A DNA stretch of 64,000 bases, from NCBI GenBank assembly GCA_025963635.1, contig JAOQAK010000079.1:1-64000 (forward strand), given 5' to 3'. A program made the translations under genes and the position numbers. The DNA is from Ferruginibacter sp. (GTDB lineage Bacteria; Bacteroidota; Bacteroidia; Chitinophagales; Chitinophagaceae). Shown piece by piece: positions 46,501 to 53,594 of the stretch. Within the stretch, counting starts at the first letter, position 1. Each line of letters opens with the position of its first letter. The notes beneath the pieces were generated by a model. It was not told the origin of the DNA. It did no database searches and saw nothing but the letters and a program-made list of their open reading frames with translations.

Positions 46501-46660
46501 TAAGAATATAAAAGAGATGAAGATCTATATCTCCGGGCAAGACCTATGGGAAAACACGAAAGTGTTGAGTGTATTTGATCCGGAAGTGGGCAATAACGTT
46601 AGCGCAACAGCGTACCCTTTTTACCGGACGATTTCTTTCGGATTTAATTTCACCTTATAA
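43517..46660 (+). CDS. SusC-like TonB-dependent outer-membrane transporter
   Basis: A 1047-residue protein. Signal peptide (1-36), carboxypeptidase-D regulatory-like domain (~40-115, IQGTVNDQKGIALSGVSVTI), TonB plug with NLSGSVAQISGKDL and the SusC signature VLKDASASAIYGARAAGGVI, then a 22-strand barrel ending FGFNFTL. It imports oligosaccharides together with the SusD-like protein encoded 14 nt downstream. Confidence 0.97.
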   Translation: MRVFAHNNPGEIHPGRWPLLFLFSIICLIASLPVIGQSKKIQGTVNDQKGIALSGVSVTIKGSQKSVITDNKGRYEITAAQGSVLVFTYTEYLMKEETVGALSTINVSLTENPHSLEAVVVVGYGNQKKINLSGSVAQISGKDLINRPVPNVTAAMQGVLPGVTVIRGSGKPGSEGYGVRIRGFSSANDATALILVDGMEQDLNLIDPNDVESISVLKDASASAIYGARAAGGVILVTTKQGAAGKTKINYNTYYGINITARQPQRLSSWDEQLLIDESRVNATGVPEFNAEQIEWLKNPNFIYRPNPTQDRWEYYGNNDWVKEGMDKINHMQNHSLSISGGEQKLNYLVSGSYYTRDGVLRYGPDDNSRANLKVNVNAELNKYVSVKLTTGYIGSKTRENAFGTEQIINRLYRSRTRQSLYTPPEDTTGQHYNGDLQINAVDIEKNGGIETRNYETVTGRLNLQVKNVIKGLTLDVIGWRNQSNYAMENNRRSINWYGRSLSTVRFNVNVPNSTTLVKNKGYQNNLQGFLTYNLKIKEDHVFTLLQGASYEEYRKDEFSASAQNMITNDFFSLNYGDPLTKTNSEVVQTWAMASMFGRLNYSFKGRYLFEASYRYDGSSRLAPENRWQVFPSFSAAWRVSEENFFKNNIGFINNLKFRVSWGQLGNGSVLGLYDYIPLLTSGLTTNNNLVFNDQRTQYLYQDTLPSPDKTWETVEQSNIGIDLGLLNNRLTITADYYVKRNKNMLARLNVPSIIGINVSSVNIGELKSWGSEVDIKWRDRIGKINYHIGLNISDNQNELVKYNGLNSIGNGGVVSLLEGYALNSVWGYKTDGYFQTQGEADKYKAAVKYPFFPTPGPGDVKYLDLNGDGVISAGDGTPQNSGDLVYLGSTNARYTYGIDLGFTWKKFDCSVFFQGAMKRSFLIDEGTLSPMLGTADMPWSIHMDHWTTDNPNAMFPRMYQTSAHNFRPSDKWTQNGSYLRLKNIQLGYILPINNKNIKEMKIYISGQDLWENTKVLSVFDPEVGNNVSATAYPFYRTISFGFNFTL

Positions 46661-46674
46661 TAAAAGCTGCAATC

Positions 46675-48333
46675 ATGAAAATATTTCACCGACTTCTTAT
46701 AACGCTATTTTCAGCCCTGCTACTGGTAAGCGGCTGTACAAAACTTGACCGGTTTCCCGAATCTAAATTCAGCGATGAAGATTTTTGGAATACTGAAACA
46801 GATCTTATCAATGCTGCCAACCGCCTTTACCAGCAACTGGATGCCAATTGGGTCGATAACCGTGCAGACGATGCCGTTAACCAGGGAGGGCCAAACAGTA
46901 CCAGTAATGGAAATATTTCTATCCCAAATACCAGTGCAGAGTGGAGTGACCGGTACGATGAAATTTTTACAGCCAACAATATCCTGGAAAAAGGAGGAAA
47001 AGCTAAGGTTACCGAGGCAATCAGGAACAGGTATTTTGCGGAAGCACGTTTTTTCAGGGCCTATGCATACCTAAGCCTGGTACAAAAATATGGCGATGTT
47101 CCCCTCGTGCTGCACAGTTTGGAAATTACTTCTCCCGATTTGCTGATGCCCCGTACGCCGAGGGATTCGGTAATGACCGCCATTTACGCGGACCTTGATT
47201 TTGCAGCACAATGGTTACCCGCCAGATCTGCACTGGCTGTAGCACAATATGGCCGTGTTACTAAAAGTTCGGCTTGGGCGCTTGAAGCAAGAGCCGGTTT
47301 ATATGAGGGCACAAGAGCCAAGTTCCGTAGTGAAGCAAACTGGCAGAAACACCTGCAGATTGCGGTAACAGCAGCCAAAAATGTAATGGCGCAGGGACAT
47401 GTTTTGTTTTCGAACTATGTTACCCTATTCACACAGCCGGGCGAAGGTGCAGCTAATACTGAAAATATTCTTGTAAAAATATATGGTGTCAGTAATCTCA
47501 ACCTGCTCCTGGGCCATAATAATTCAAGAGACCTGGAGAACGGCAGGATGGCTCCCACCCGAAATCTTATTCGCCAGTACCTTTATAGCGATGGGTTGCC
47601 GGCATATAGCACACTTAATACACTTGTTACATCACCATCGCCGCTGTACGTTGCAGAAGGCAGTGAAACCAGTTATAATACCATTCTTCAAAGCAGGGAT
47701 CCGAGGCTTGGATTTACGGTCTTTCTTTCTGGTGAAGATGCGTACAAAGGACCCTGGGTGCCCACTACATCACTGGGAGCAAGATCGGCCTTTGCCGCCA
47801 AAAAAGGTTTTAACATCATCGACCAAACAATCAATGGCGCTGGAACCGTAGACAGAATTTTGATCCGTTACGCAGAAGTCTTATTGATTTATGCAGAAGC
47901 AAGCTATGAATTAACAGAAACGATCACTGATGCAGACCTTGATCTTACCATTAATAAATTAAGAACAAGGGTTGGATTTACAAAAAAGCTGACCAATGCA
48001 TTTGTAACTGCTAACAACCTGAACATGCGGGAAGAGATCAGGAGGGAAAGAACTGTAGAACTTGCCCTGGAAGGATTCAGGTACGATGACTTGGTAAGAT
48101 GGAAAACTGCAGAGAAATTATTACCGGTTGAACTGTTGGGTGCAAAATTTATTGCGGCAGACTGGCCCAACACCAACGCGAGTACATTAAACCTGAACGC
48201 AAACGGAGTGCTGGTAGTAGAGCCGGCCAGCACCAGGCATTTTGACGCAAGCAAGAATTACCTGTATCCTGTTCCATTCAATGAAATTACGCTGAGCGGT
48301 GGCAACGTGAAACAAAATCCTAATTGGCAATAA
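46675..48333 (+). CDS. SusD-like surface glycan-binding lipoprotein
   Basis: A 552-residue lipoprotein (lipobox VSGC). Helical SusD/RagB fold with TPR-like units (YFAEARFFRAYAYLSLVQKY; RILIRYAEVLLIYAEASYEL; LALEGFRYDDLVRWKTAEKL) and a C-terminal LYPVPFNEI. It acts as the lid of the SusC transporter. Confidence 0.97.
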   Translation: MKIFHRLLITLFSALLLVSGCTKLDRFPESKFSDEDFWNTETDLINAANRLYQQLDANWVDNRADDAVNQGGPNSTSNGNISIPNTSAEWSDRYDEIFTANNILEKGGKAKVTEAIRNRYFAEARFFRAYAYLSLVQKYGDVPLVLHSLEITSPDLLMPRTPRDSVMTAIYADLDFAAQWLPARSALAVAQYGRVTKSSAWALEARAGLYEGTRAKFRSEANWQKHLQIAVTAAKNVMAQGHVLFSNYVTLFTQPGEGAANTENILVKIYGVSNLNLLLGHNNSRDLENGRMAPTRNLIRQYLYSDGLPAYSTLNTLVTSPSPLYVAEGSETSYNTILQSRDPRLGFTVFLSGEDAYKGPWVPTTSLGARSAFAAKKGFNIIDQTINGAGTVDRILIRYAEVLLIYAEASYELTETITDADLDLTINKLRTRVGFTKKLTNAFVTANNLNMREEIRRERTVELALEGFRYDDLVRWKTAEKLLPVELLGAKFIAADWPNTNASTLNLNANGVLVVEPASTRHFDASKNYLYPVPFNEITLSGGNVKQNPNWQ

Positions 48334-48351
48334 TCTATTAAAATCATTCAA

Positions 48352-48864
48352 ATGAAATCAATCAACTATTTTTTATACATATTTCTTGCTGGCCTTTTAT
48401 TTGTTTCCTGCGAAAAAAAGGATGTTCCGCAAGGTTTACCGGAATTTGAAAATCATTATTATGCGGCCTATATTCCCAATACCAATACGGCAGTGATCGT
48501 GCAAAAGACACAAACCGCGTTGGTTAAATTTCCTGTGCAGTTTTATTCTGCCTTTAGCCGTAGTTATGATGCCGTTGCATATTATTCCATTGTTACCACT
48601 GGTATCACTACCCCGGCGATAGTGGGTAAGGATTTTGATGTGGTTGACAAAAACGGGAAGGTTTTAACAGCGGGAGACAGCGCACGGTACACGATCAACT
48701 TTCCCAAGGCGGAAAGATTTATGGACACCATTTACCTGAAAATGCTCAACAATCCTTTAACCGGTACACGAAAAATGGAAGTGCAGATACAGGAACATAA
48801 AACGGATCAATATTATGTAGATATTTTTTCTACTGCATTCAGAAGGCCGGTGGAGATCCGGTAA
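48352..48864 (+). CDS. small PUL lipoprotein, DUF1735/DUF4843-like
   Basis: A 170-residue lipoprotein (lipobox FVSC). The mature part is beta-rich (TALVKFPVQFYSAFSR, ARYTINFPKAERFMDTIYLK), like the small surface proteins that follow susD in many PULs. The exact family is uncertain. Likely binds the glycan at the surface. Last gene of the PUL, 18 nt behind susD. Confidence 0.75.
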   Translation: MKSINYFLYIFLAGLLFVSCEKKDVPQGLPEFENHYYAAYIPNTNTAVIVQKTQTALVKFPVQFYSAFSRSYDAVAYYSIVTTGITTPAIVGKDFDVVDKNGKVLTAGDSARYTINFPKAERFMDTIYLKMLNNPLTGTRKMEVQIQEHKTDQYYVDIFSTAFRRPVEIR

Positions 48865-49072
48865 TCCAATATCCTATAAAGTAATAGCCGCAAAGGTTCT
48901 TTGTTGAACCGGACCGGCTATTTGCGTTTCGGGCGATAATTAATCTGGCTTGTTGTTTTAGGATCACAACGGGGACTTAATGAAGCACCGTGCAGATATA
49001 ATGTTAATGCATTACCCTGTTTTTATTTGCGAAACATTTTTGTATTTTGGGAATACAAAATTTATCTCAGGT

Positions 49073-49786
49073 ATGGATGAAACGCTGCAACGGGTAAAGG
49101 TGCATTTGGATAGAAAACTTCACAAAAATGCCGGTGATAGTTTCGGGATGCTGCATGTAGTACAACAAATATCCGGTGAAGGTTTCATCCCTGATATATT
49201 AGACTCATTGTTAAGGCACGAAGAAGATTTGATAAGCGTTGCCGCTAATTCTTATACTCACAATAACGGATTCGACAAAATAACGCTGCTCTCTTCATCA
49301 AAACCTTCGTATAAACTCAGATTGCATATTTGGTGGCCGGGGTCGACGTATATGAATGAACATATTCATAATCATTCCTGGGATTTTAGTTCTGCAATTT
49401 TAACCGGCGCATTTCGGTTTCAATTGTTTGAAAACTCACATCATGGACTGCTGTTACACAAATATTTATGTGCATTCCCTGATGAGGGAGTAGGGTATAA
49501 AATGACTTATTTGGGAAAATTTTATCTCAAATGTATATTTGACAGCCAGTTTTCCAAGGGCAATGCCTATACCCTTTCGCACCATGTTTTCCATAAAATA
49601 GTTAACCAGGAGGATCAAACTACATCAACGATAATACTGCATGGGGAATTTATTAATGACACTTCATTTCTTTTTTCTGAGAAATTGATCCAGCAACCTC
49701 ACAATATCGAATCTGTTCCTTTTAGTCCTGAGAAATTATATTCTAAAATCAAAGACTATTTGAAGCACCTGGATGATAAAGCCTGA
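49073..49786 (+). CDS. cupin-like protein of unknown function
   Basis: A 237-residue soluble protein. The frame is open 31 codons further upstream, but MDETLQRVKVHLDR looks like the natural start. The HIHNHSWDFSSAILTGAF motif with three His, and the later YTLSHHVFHKI, resemble metal-binding cupin or cysteine-dioxygenase-like folds. Its frame overlaps the next reading frame (49773) and ends 13 nt before the ATG at 49800, indicating a tight operon. No characterised homologue recognised. Confidence 0.65.
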   Translation: MDETLQRVKVHLDRKLHKNAGDSFGMLHVVQQISGEGFIPDILDSLLRHEEDLISVAANSYTHNNGFDKITLLSSSKPSYKLRLHIWWPGSTYMNEHIHNHSWDFSSAILTGAFRFQLFENSHHGLLLHKYLCAFPDEGVGYKMTYLGKFYLKCIFDSQFSKGNAYTLSHHVFHKIVNQEDQTTSTIILHGEFINDTSFLFSEKLIQQPHNIESVPFSPEKLYSKIKDYLKHLDDKA

Positions 49787-49799
49787 TCAACCGTTTATT

Positions 49800-50390
49800 A
49801 TGCAACAATTAATAGAGAAGTTTAAACAGGCAGTCACGGATTTAGCAAGTAAAGAAAGCTTTATTCATCATAAGTGGTATGTGAAATATCATCTGGATAT
49901 CGTTGAAAAAATTGCACTCGAATTGTGTGAGCTACATAAAGCCGCAGACAGAAACCTTGTTGTAACGCTGGTATGGTTACACGATTACGGTAAAATAATT
50001 GGCAAAAGTAAAAAGGAAACGTTAACCGAAGGCGGAAAGGAATTAATGCAGGTAGGATTTCCGCGGGCTTTTGTTGATAAGGCGGTCGAAGCAGCAAGAT
50101 TGGTGGATAAAAAAGACCGGCTTAATGAAGCAAGTATCGAGGTGCAGATTGTATCCTCTGCCGACGGGGCATCTCATCTTACCGGCCCCTTTCAATTCTT
50201 TTACTGGTATGAGAATTCAGATAAGCCCTTTGAAGAACTGGTAAGCAACAATATCAACAAATTGAGGAGAGATTGGCATAAAAAGATTGTATTGAGAGAA
50301 GTGCGTGAGGCATTTCAAAAACGCAAGCACTACTTGCATGAATTACTCGGAGAGATGCCTGGTAAATTTATTATTGAAGATCATCATTAA
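49800..50390 (+). CDS. HD-domain phosphohydrolase-like protein
   Basis: A 196-residue protein with HD motif residues: HHKWYVKYHLDIV (first His region), then LVWLHDYGKI (His-Asp) and a distal Asp in VSSADGASHL. HD proteins hydrolyse phosphoesters such as nucleotides. I prefer the ATG at 49800 (MQQLIEKF) to the one at 49773. Middle gene of a three-gene operon; the gene behind starts 9 nt after the stop. Confidence 0.85.
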   Translation: MQQLIEKFKQAVTDLASKESFIHHKWYVKYHLDIVEKIALELCELHKAADRNLVVTLVWLHDYGKIIGKSKKETLTEGGKELMQVGFPRAFVDKAVEAARLVDKKDRLNEASIEVQIVSSADGASHLTGPFQFFYWYENSDKPFEELVSNNINKLRRDWHKKIVLREVREAFQKRKHYLHELLGEMPGKFIIEDHH

Positions 50391-50399
50391 TCAATTCAT

Positions 50400-51326
50400 A
50401 TGGAACAGCAGGAACTTTCGTCAAATCCTTACCTCAGGAGGCAAGTGATTGTTTTTAGCATAATGACATTTGTTTGCCTTATTAGTCTGCGCTTTCTTAT
50501 ACTACCTCATTATGTTTACCATACGGCAATACCCGAAACCGAATCAATCATTAACCAGGTGTTGGAAGGCTTTATTGTTGCACTTGTATCTGGCGTGTCC
50601 ATCACCTTTTTTCTGCTTTGGCTTTTCCCCGGTGCTAAAGAACAGGCCCAGATAAAAGTGTTGACCCCGGGAAGCGAGTTAAAGAAATTTTTGGCCGACG
50701 ATCTCGGAGAAACGATTGATTTTGGGTATAGAGGCCATACTGCAAAATGGACACGTTCCGTTACTTTGCAGACGCTGTCTAAAAAAGCACAGGCGAAAGG
50801 GGCTACTTGTAAACTCACTATTGTTATACTTGATCCTAATAACTATGCGGCATGTAAGCTGTTAGCTGATTTGGACCATAAGCGAAACAAAAGCCTCGAT
50901 GCGCCTTCCCGGGTGAAGTTTATACAAAAACAATTATTTGCAACCATTCTTTGTATTTTGGATAAAGTGGACGAACCTTACCTTGATATACAACTGGGAT
51001 TGCATAATAACTTTTCACTTTTCCGGATAGATTTAACGTCCGAATCAGCAATCATTACCCGGGCAAATCCAAAGGAGGTAGCGATCAGGTTCAGTGCTCA
51101 AAGCGATTTTTACAGGTCGTACCAGGAAGAGCTCAGGATTAGTTTTTCACAGAGTAAAAAAATTCCCATAAAAGAGGTAAGTGCTTTTCACTTATCTGAA
51201 TTAAATGTAGCAGGTTGCAAAGCCGCATTCAATTTGATCGGTATAGAAACAGGGATAATGACCGATGCAGAATTGGGGGAAGTAATTGAAATTGCCAAGG
51301 AGGCGAAAAATCCTTATGAAGATTGA
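50400..51326 (+). CDS. two-TM protein with large cytoplasmic domain, unknown function
   Basis: A 308-residue protein. Membrane helices at ~16-35 (VFSIMTFVCLISLRFLIL) and ~50-78 (VLEGFIVALVSGVSITFFLLWLF), then a ~225-residue soluble alpha/beta domain with TCKLTIVILDPNNYAACKLL, reminiscent of the 2-TM effector architecture of some signalling or defence modules. No family recognised. It ends the operon with the HD and cupin-like genes. Confidence 0.7.
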   Translation: MEQQELSSNPYLRRQVIVFSIMTFVCLISLRFLILPHYVYHTAIPETESIINQVLEGFIVALVSGVSITFFLLWLFPGAKEQAQIKVLTPGSELKKFLADDLGETIDFGYRGHTAKWTRSVTLQTLSKKAQAKGATCKLTIVILDPNNYAACKLLADLDHKRNKSLDAPSRVKFIQKQLFATILCILDKVDEPYLDIQLGLHNNFSLFRIDLTSESAIITRANPKEVAIRFSAQSDFYRSYQEELRISFSQSKKIPIKEVSAFHLSELNVAGCKAAFNLIGIETGIMTDAELGEVIEIAKEAKNPYED

Positions 51327-51541
51327 GTTAATTTATTCTACAGATATAAAATCCAAACACCCTCCTTACCGGCGGTGCCCGGTCGCCGTACCATATCACA
51401 ACTGTGAGATGATACCTGTTTCCATTAGTTAGCTCGTTACTACATCCCTTTCAGTCCGCCGGTTACACGGGCACAAATTCTTTGCGCAGTTATTTCTTTT
51501 CATTTTCATCTTGTTTCAAAGCCGCGTCGTTGAACACAATT

Positions 51542-51595
51542 TTGTAAACAAATTACGTGTAAACAAAAAAGCATTTACACGCATTCTGTTTACAC
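51542..51595. promoter_or_regulatory. nested inverted-repeat cluster (TGTAAACA/CGTGTAAA sites)
   Basis: GTAAACA (51544-51550), CGTGTAAA (51556-51563), TTTACACG (51574-51581) and TGTTTACA (51587-51594) form a nested symmetric array, looking like four operator half-sites. It lies in the 506 nt stretch between the two-TM gene and tRNA-Phe, with no gene directly downstream that I can support. Confidence 0.5.
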
Positions 51596-51800
51596 TTCTA
51601 TTAAAAACTTAGCCTCCAAAAATGGAGATTTATTGCTGTTTGCTACGAGAAATGGCTGCAAATCGCTTGTTGAAAAAACCTTTACAATTTTTACCTATTA
51701 ACCAAAGGATTGGCTTATGGTACCAGCTGAAGTTCGCCGCCCGGATTTTTTGCCATCCTGGTTCGTGGGAATATGTCGGTGTTTTTGTCGTATGCCAAAC

Positions 51801-51828
51801 AAAAAACCCCAACATTTCTGTTGAGGTT
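51801..51828 (-). terminator. terminator downstream of tRNA-Phe
   Basis: On the minus strand AACCTCAACA, loop GAAA, TGTTGGGGTT, followed by a T-run (complement of 51801-51806). It begins 5 nt after the tRNA 3' end. Confidence 0.85.
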
Positions 51829-51832
51829 TTTG

Positions 51833-51905
51833 TGGTGTGGGGCGGGATTGAACCGCCGACACAAGGATTTTCAGTCCTTTGCTCTACCAACTGAGCTACC
51901 GCACC
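51833..51905 (-). tRNA. tRNA-Phe (anticodon GAA)
   Basis: Cloverleaf on the minus strand: acceptor GGTGCGG with CCACACC, D-arm AGTTGGTA, anticodon loop CTGAAAA (GAA), T-loop TTCAATC. The acceptor stem has one C-A mismatch at pair 5:68. CCA is not encoded. Confidence 0.95.
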
Positions 51906-52032
51906 TTTCCCGTTTGGGGCAGCAAAAATAAGAGTTTCTATTCAATTATTACAAATCAAAGCCATCAAATTATTAAAAAGAACAAAAAATGGATGAAATA
52001 CACTTTCCACCCATAAATACAATTGTGTCAAG

Positions 52033-53079
52033 CTACCTATTTAAGGAGGCGATATCTATCACAAACCGGTACCGTACATCGTTCTTTAGCATTCGTTCGT
52101 ATGCTTTATTTATTTCCCCCATATTTATCACTTCCACATCCGAAACTATACCATGTTCCGCACAATAGTCGAGCATTTCCTGGGTTTCTTTGATGCCGCC
52201 GATTAAAGATCCCGCTAAACTTCTTCGCTTTCCAATAAGACTGAAAGCTTGTACTATAGATGGTTGCGGTGGAGCTCCCACTACCACCATTGTGCCATTT
52301 AAACTTAACATACCGAGGTACAGGTTGTAATCGTGCTGAGCCGAAATGGTACTTAATATAAAATCAAAATGGCCTTGGAGGTTTTTTATAGTGTCGGGGT
52401 TGCTGGTTACGGCAAAATGATGCGCACCTAAGTTCAGGGCATCCTGTTCTTTTGATTTGGAGGTGCTTAATACGGTAACCTCCGCACCAAAGGAAGCGGC
52501 AAATTTTACGCCCATATGTCCCAGTCCTCCCAATCCTACTATTGCAACTTTATGTCCCTTGCCAATATTCCAATGGCGCAGGGGAGAATAGGTGGTAATA
52601 CCCGCACATAATAGCGGCGCGACGCCTTCAATAGGTAAGTCTTCTGACACATGCAGCGTGTATTTTTCGTCTACAACGATCTGGGTTGAATAGCCGCCAT
52701 ACGTTGGATTTCCTTCCTTATCACGACCGTTGTAAGTGCCTACCATACCTTTATCGCAATATTGCTCTTCGTGTGCAAGACAGCTTGGGCACACGCGGCA
52801 GGAATCCACAAAACAGCCTACACCCACCAGTTCTCCCAGCGCAAAATTTTTGACGGCTTCACCCAACACGGTAATACGCCCTACGATCTCGTGGCCGGGC
52901 ACCATCGGGTAGATAGAACCACCCCATTCATTGCGTACCTGGTGAATGTCTGAATGGCAAACACCACAATACATGATTTCGATTTGTACATCATGAGGTC
53001 CAACATCTCTCCTGTCAAAATTGAAAGGCGCGAGCGGGGTTACGGCGTCCTGGGCTGCATAAGCGTTAACTGTTGTCAT
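52033..53079 (-). CDS. zinc-dependent NAD(P) alcohol dehydrogenase (YahK/CAD-like)
   Basis: A 348-residue medium-chain dehydrogenase. Catalytic zinc site in CGVCHSDIHQ and PGHEIVG, structural zinc cysteines in DSCRVCPSCLAHEEQYC, and Rossmann motif VGLGGLGHMG. The closest type known to me is the E. coli YahK aldehyde reductase group, which reduces aldehydes with NADPH. Monocistronic. Confidence 0.94.
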   Translation of the reverse strand: MTTVNAYAAQDAVTPLAPFNFDRRDVGPHDVQIEIMYCGVCHSDIHQVRNEWGGSIYPMVPGHEIVGRITVLGEAVKNFALGELVGVGCFVDSCRVCPSCLAHEEQYCDKGMVGTYNGRDKEGNPTYGGYSTQIVVDEKYTLHVSEDLPIEGVAPLLCAGITTYSPLRHWNIGKGHKVAIVGLGGLGHMGVKFAASFGAEVTVLSTSKSKEQDALNLGAHHFAVTSNPDTIKNLQGHFDFILSTISAQHDYNLYLGMLSLNGTMVVVGAPPQPSIVQAFSLIGKRRSLAGSLIGGIKETQEMLDYCAEHGIVSDVEVINMGEINKAYERMLKNDVRYRFVIDIASLNR

Positions 53080-53235
53080 AAATAATATAAGGGGGTAATG
53101 AAATGATAAAATATGTTTAACAAATGTATAGAACGAACAGGTATGTTTGCTCCATTACGCTCATTTATTTCGTTGGATAACAAAAGTATTTCCGCTTTGT
53201 TTTATGAAAATAACTATCTGCCGAGGCTCGTGTTA

Positions 53236-53399
53236 TGTCACATTTAAATTGACGGGTAATTCGTGAATGCTCCCGGTGGTCAACCTTTGTGGGTGGCTCA
53301 CCGGGAGCATTCATCTTGACACTTTATCGTTGATATGGCACCAGTGGTAAAGTGTACCTGAAAAAGCTCCACAATGGTATGTGGTACACGGGAGTGACA
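53236..53399. other. highly structured intergenic region, possible ncRNA
   Basis: A perfect 15-bp inverted repeat with arms TGAATGCTCCCGGTG (53264-53278) and CACCGGGAGCATTCA (53299-53313), loop 20 nt. A second helix GTGTACC (53352-53358) / GGTACAC (53383-53389) follows. TGTCAC (53236-53241) and GTGACA (53394-53399) could close the whole unit. No ORF of protein character is present. No known RNA family recognised. Confidence 0.4.
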
Positions 53400-53470
53400 C
53401 AACGATGTTGCCATGAAAAACGAATGCCGGTACAAAGAAGTTTTAAAAAGCCTTCAATACACTAATAAAC

Positions 53471-53497
53471 AAAAAAGCCTTCTCGTTGAGAAAGCTT
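53471..53497 (-). terminator. terminator of recQ
   Basis: On the minus strand AAGCTTTCTC, loop AAC, GAGAAGGCTT, followed by a run of T (complement of 53471-53476). It lies ~100 nt beyond the recQ stop; the hairpin is near-symmetric and may act in both directions. Confidence 0.8.
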
Positions 53498-53594
53498 CTT
53501 TTAAAATACGTTATACAACAAGGCATGTTCAGACCATCCTTAATACCCATCTATAAACCATTATCTACTTTATTTACCTGCTCCCCATTTACCT

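Noticed and set aside
51622..51894. 90-codon + strand frame across tRNA-Phe
   Set aside because: Its second half is the antisense of the tRNA, a known source of false proteins.
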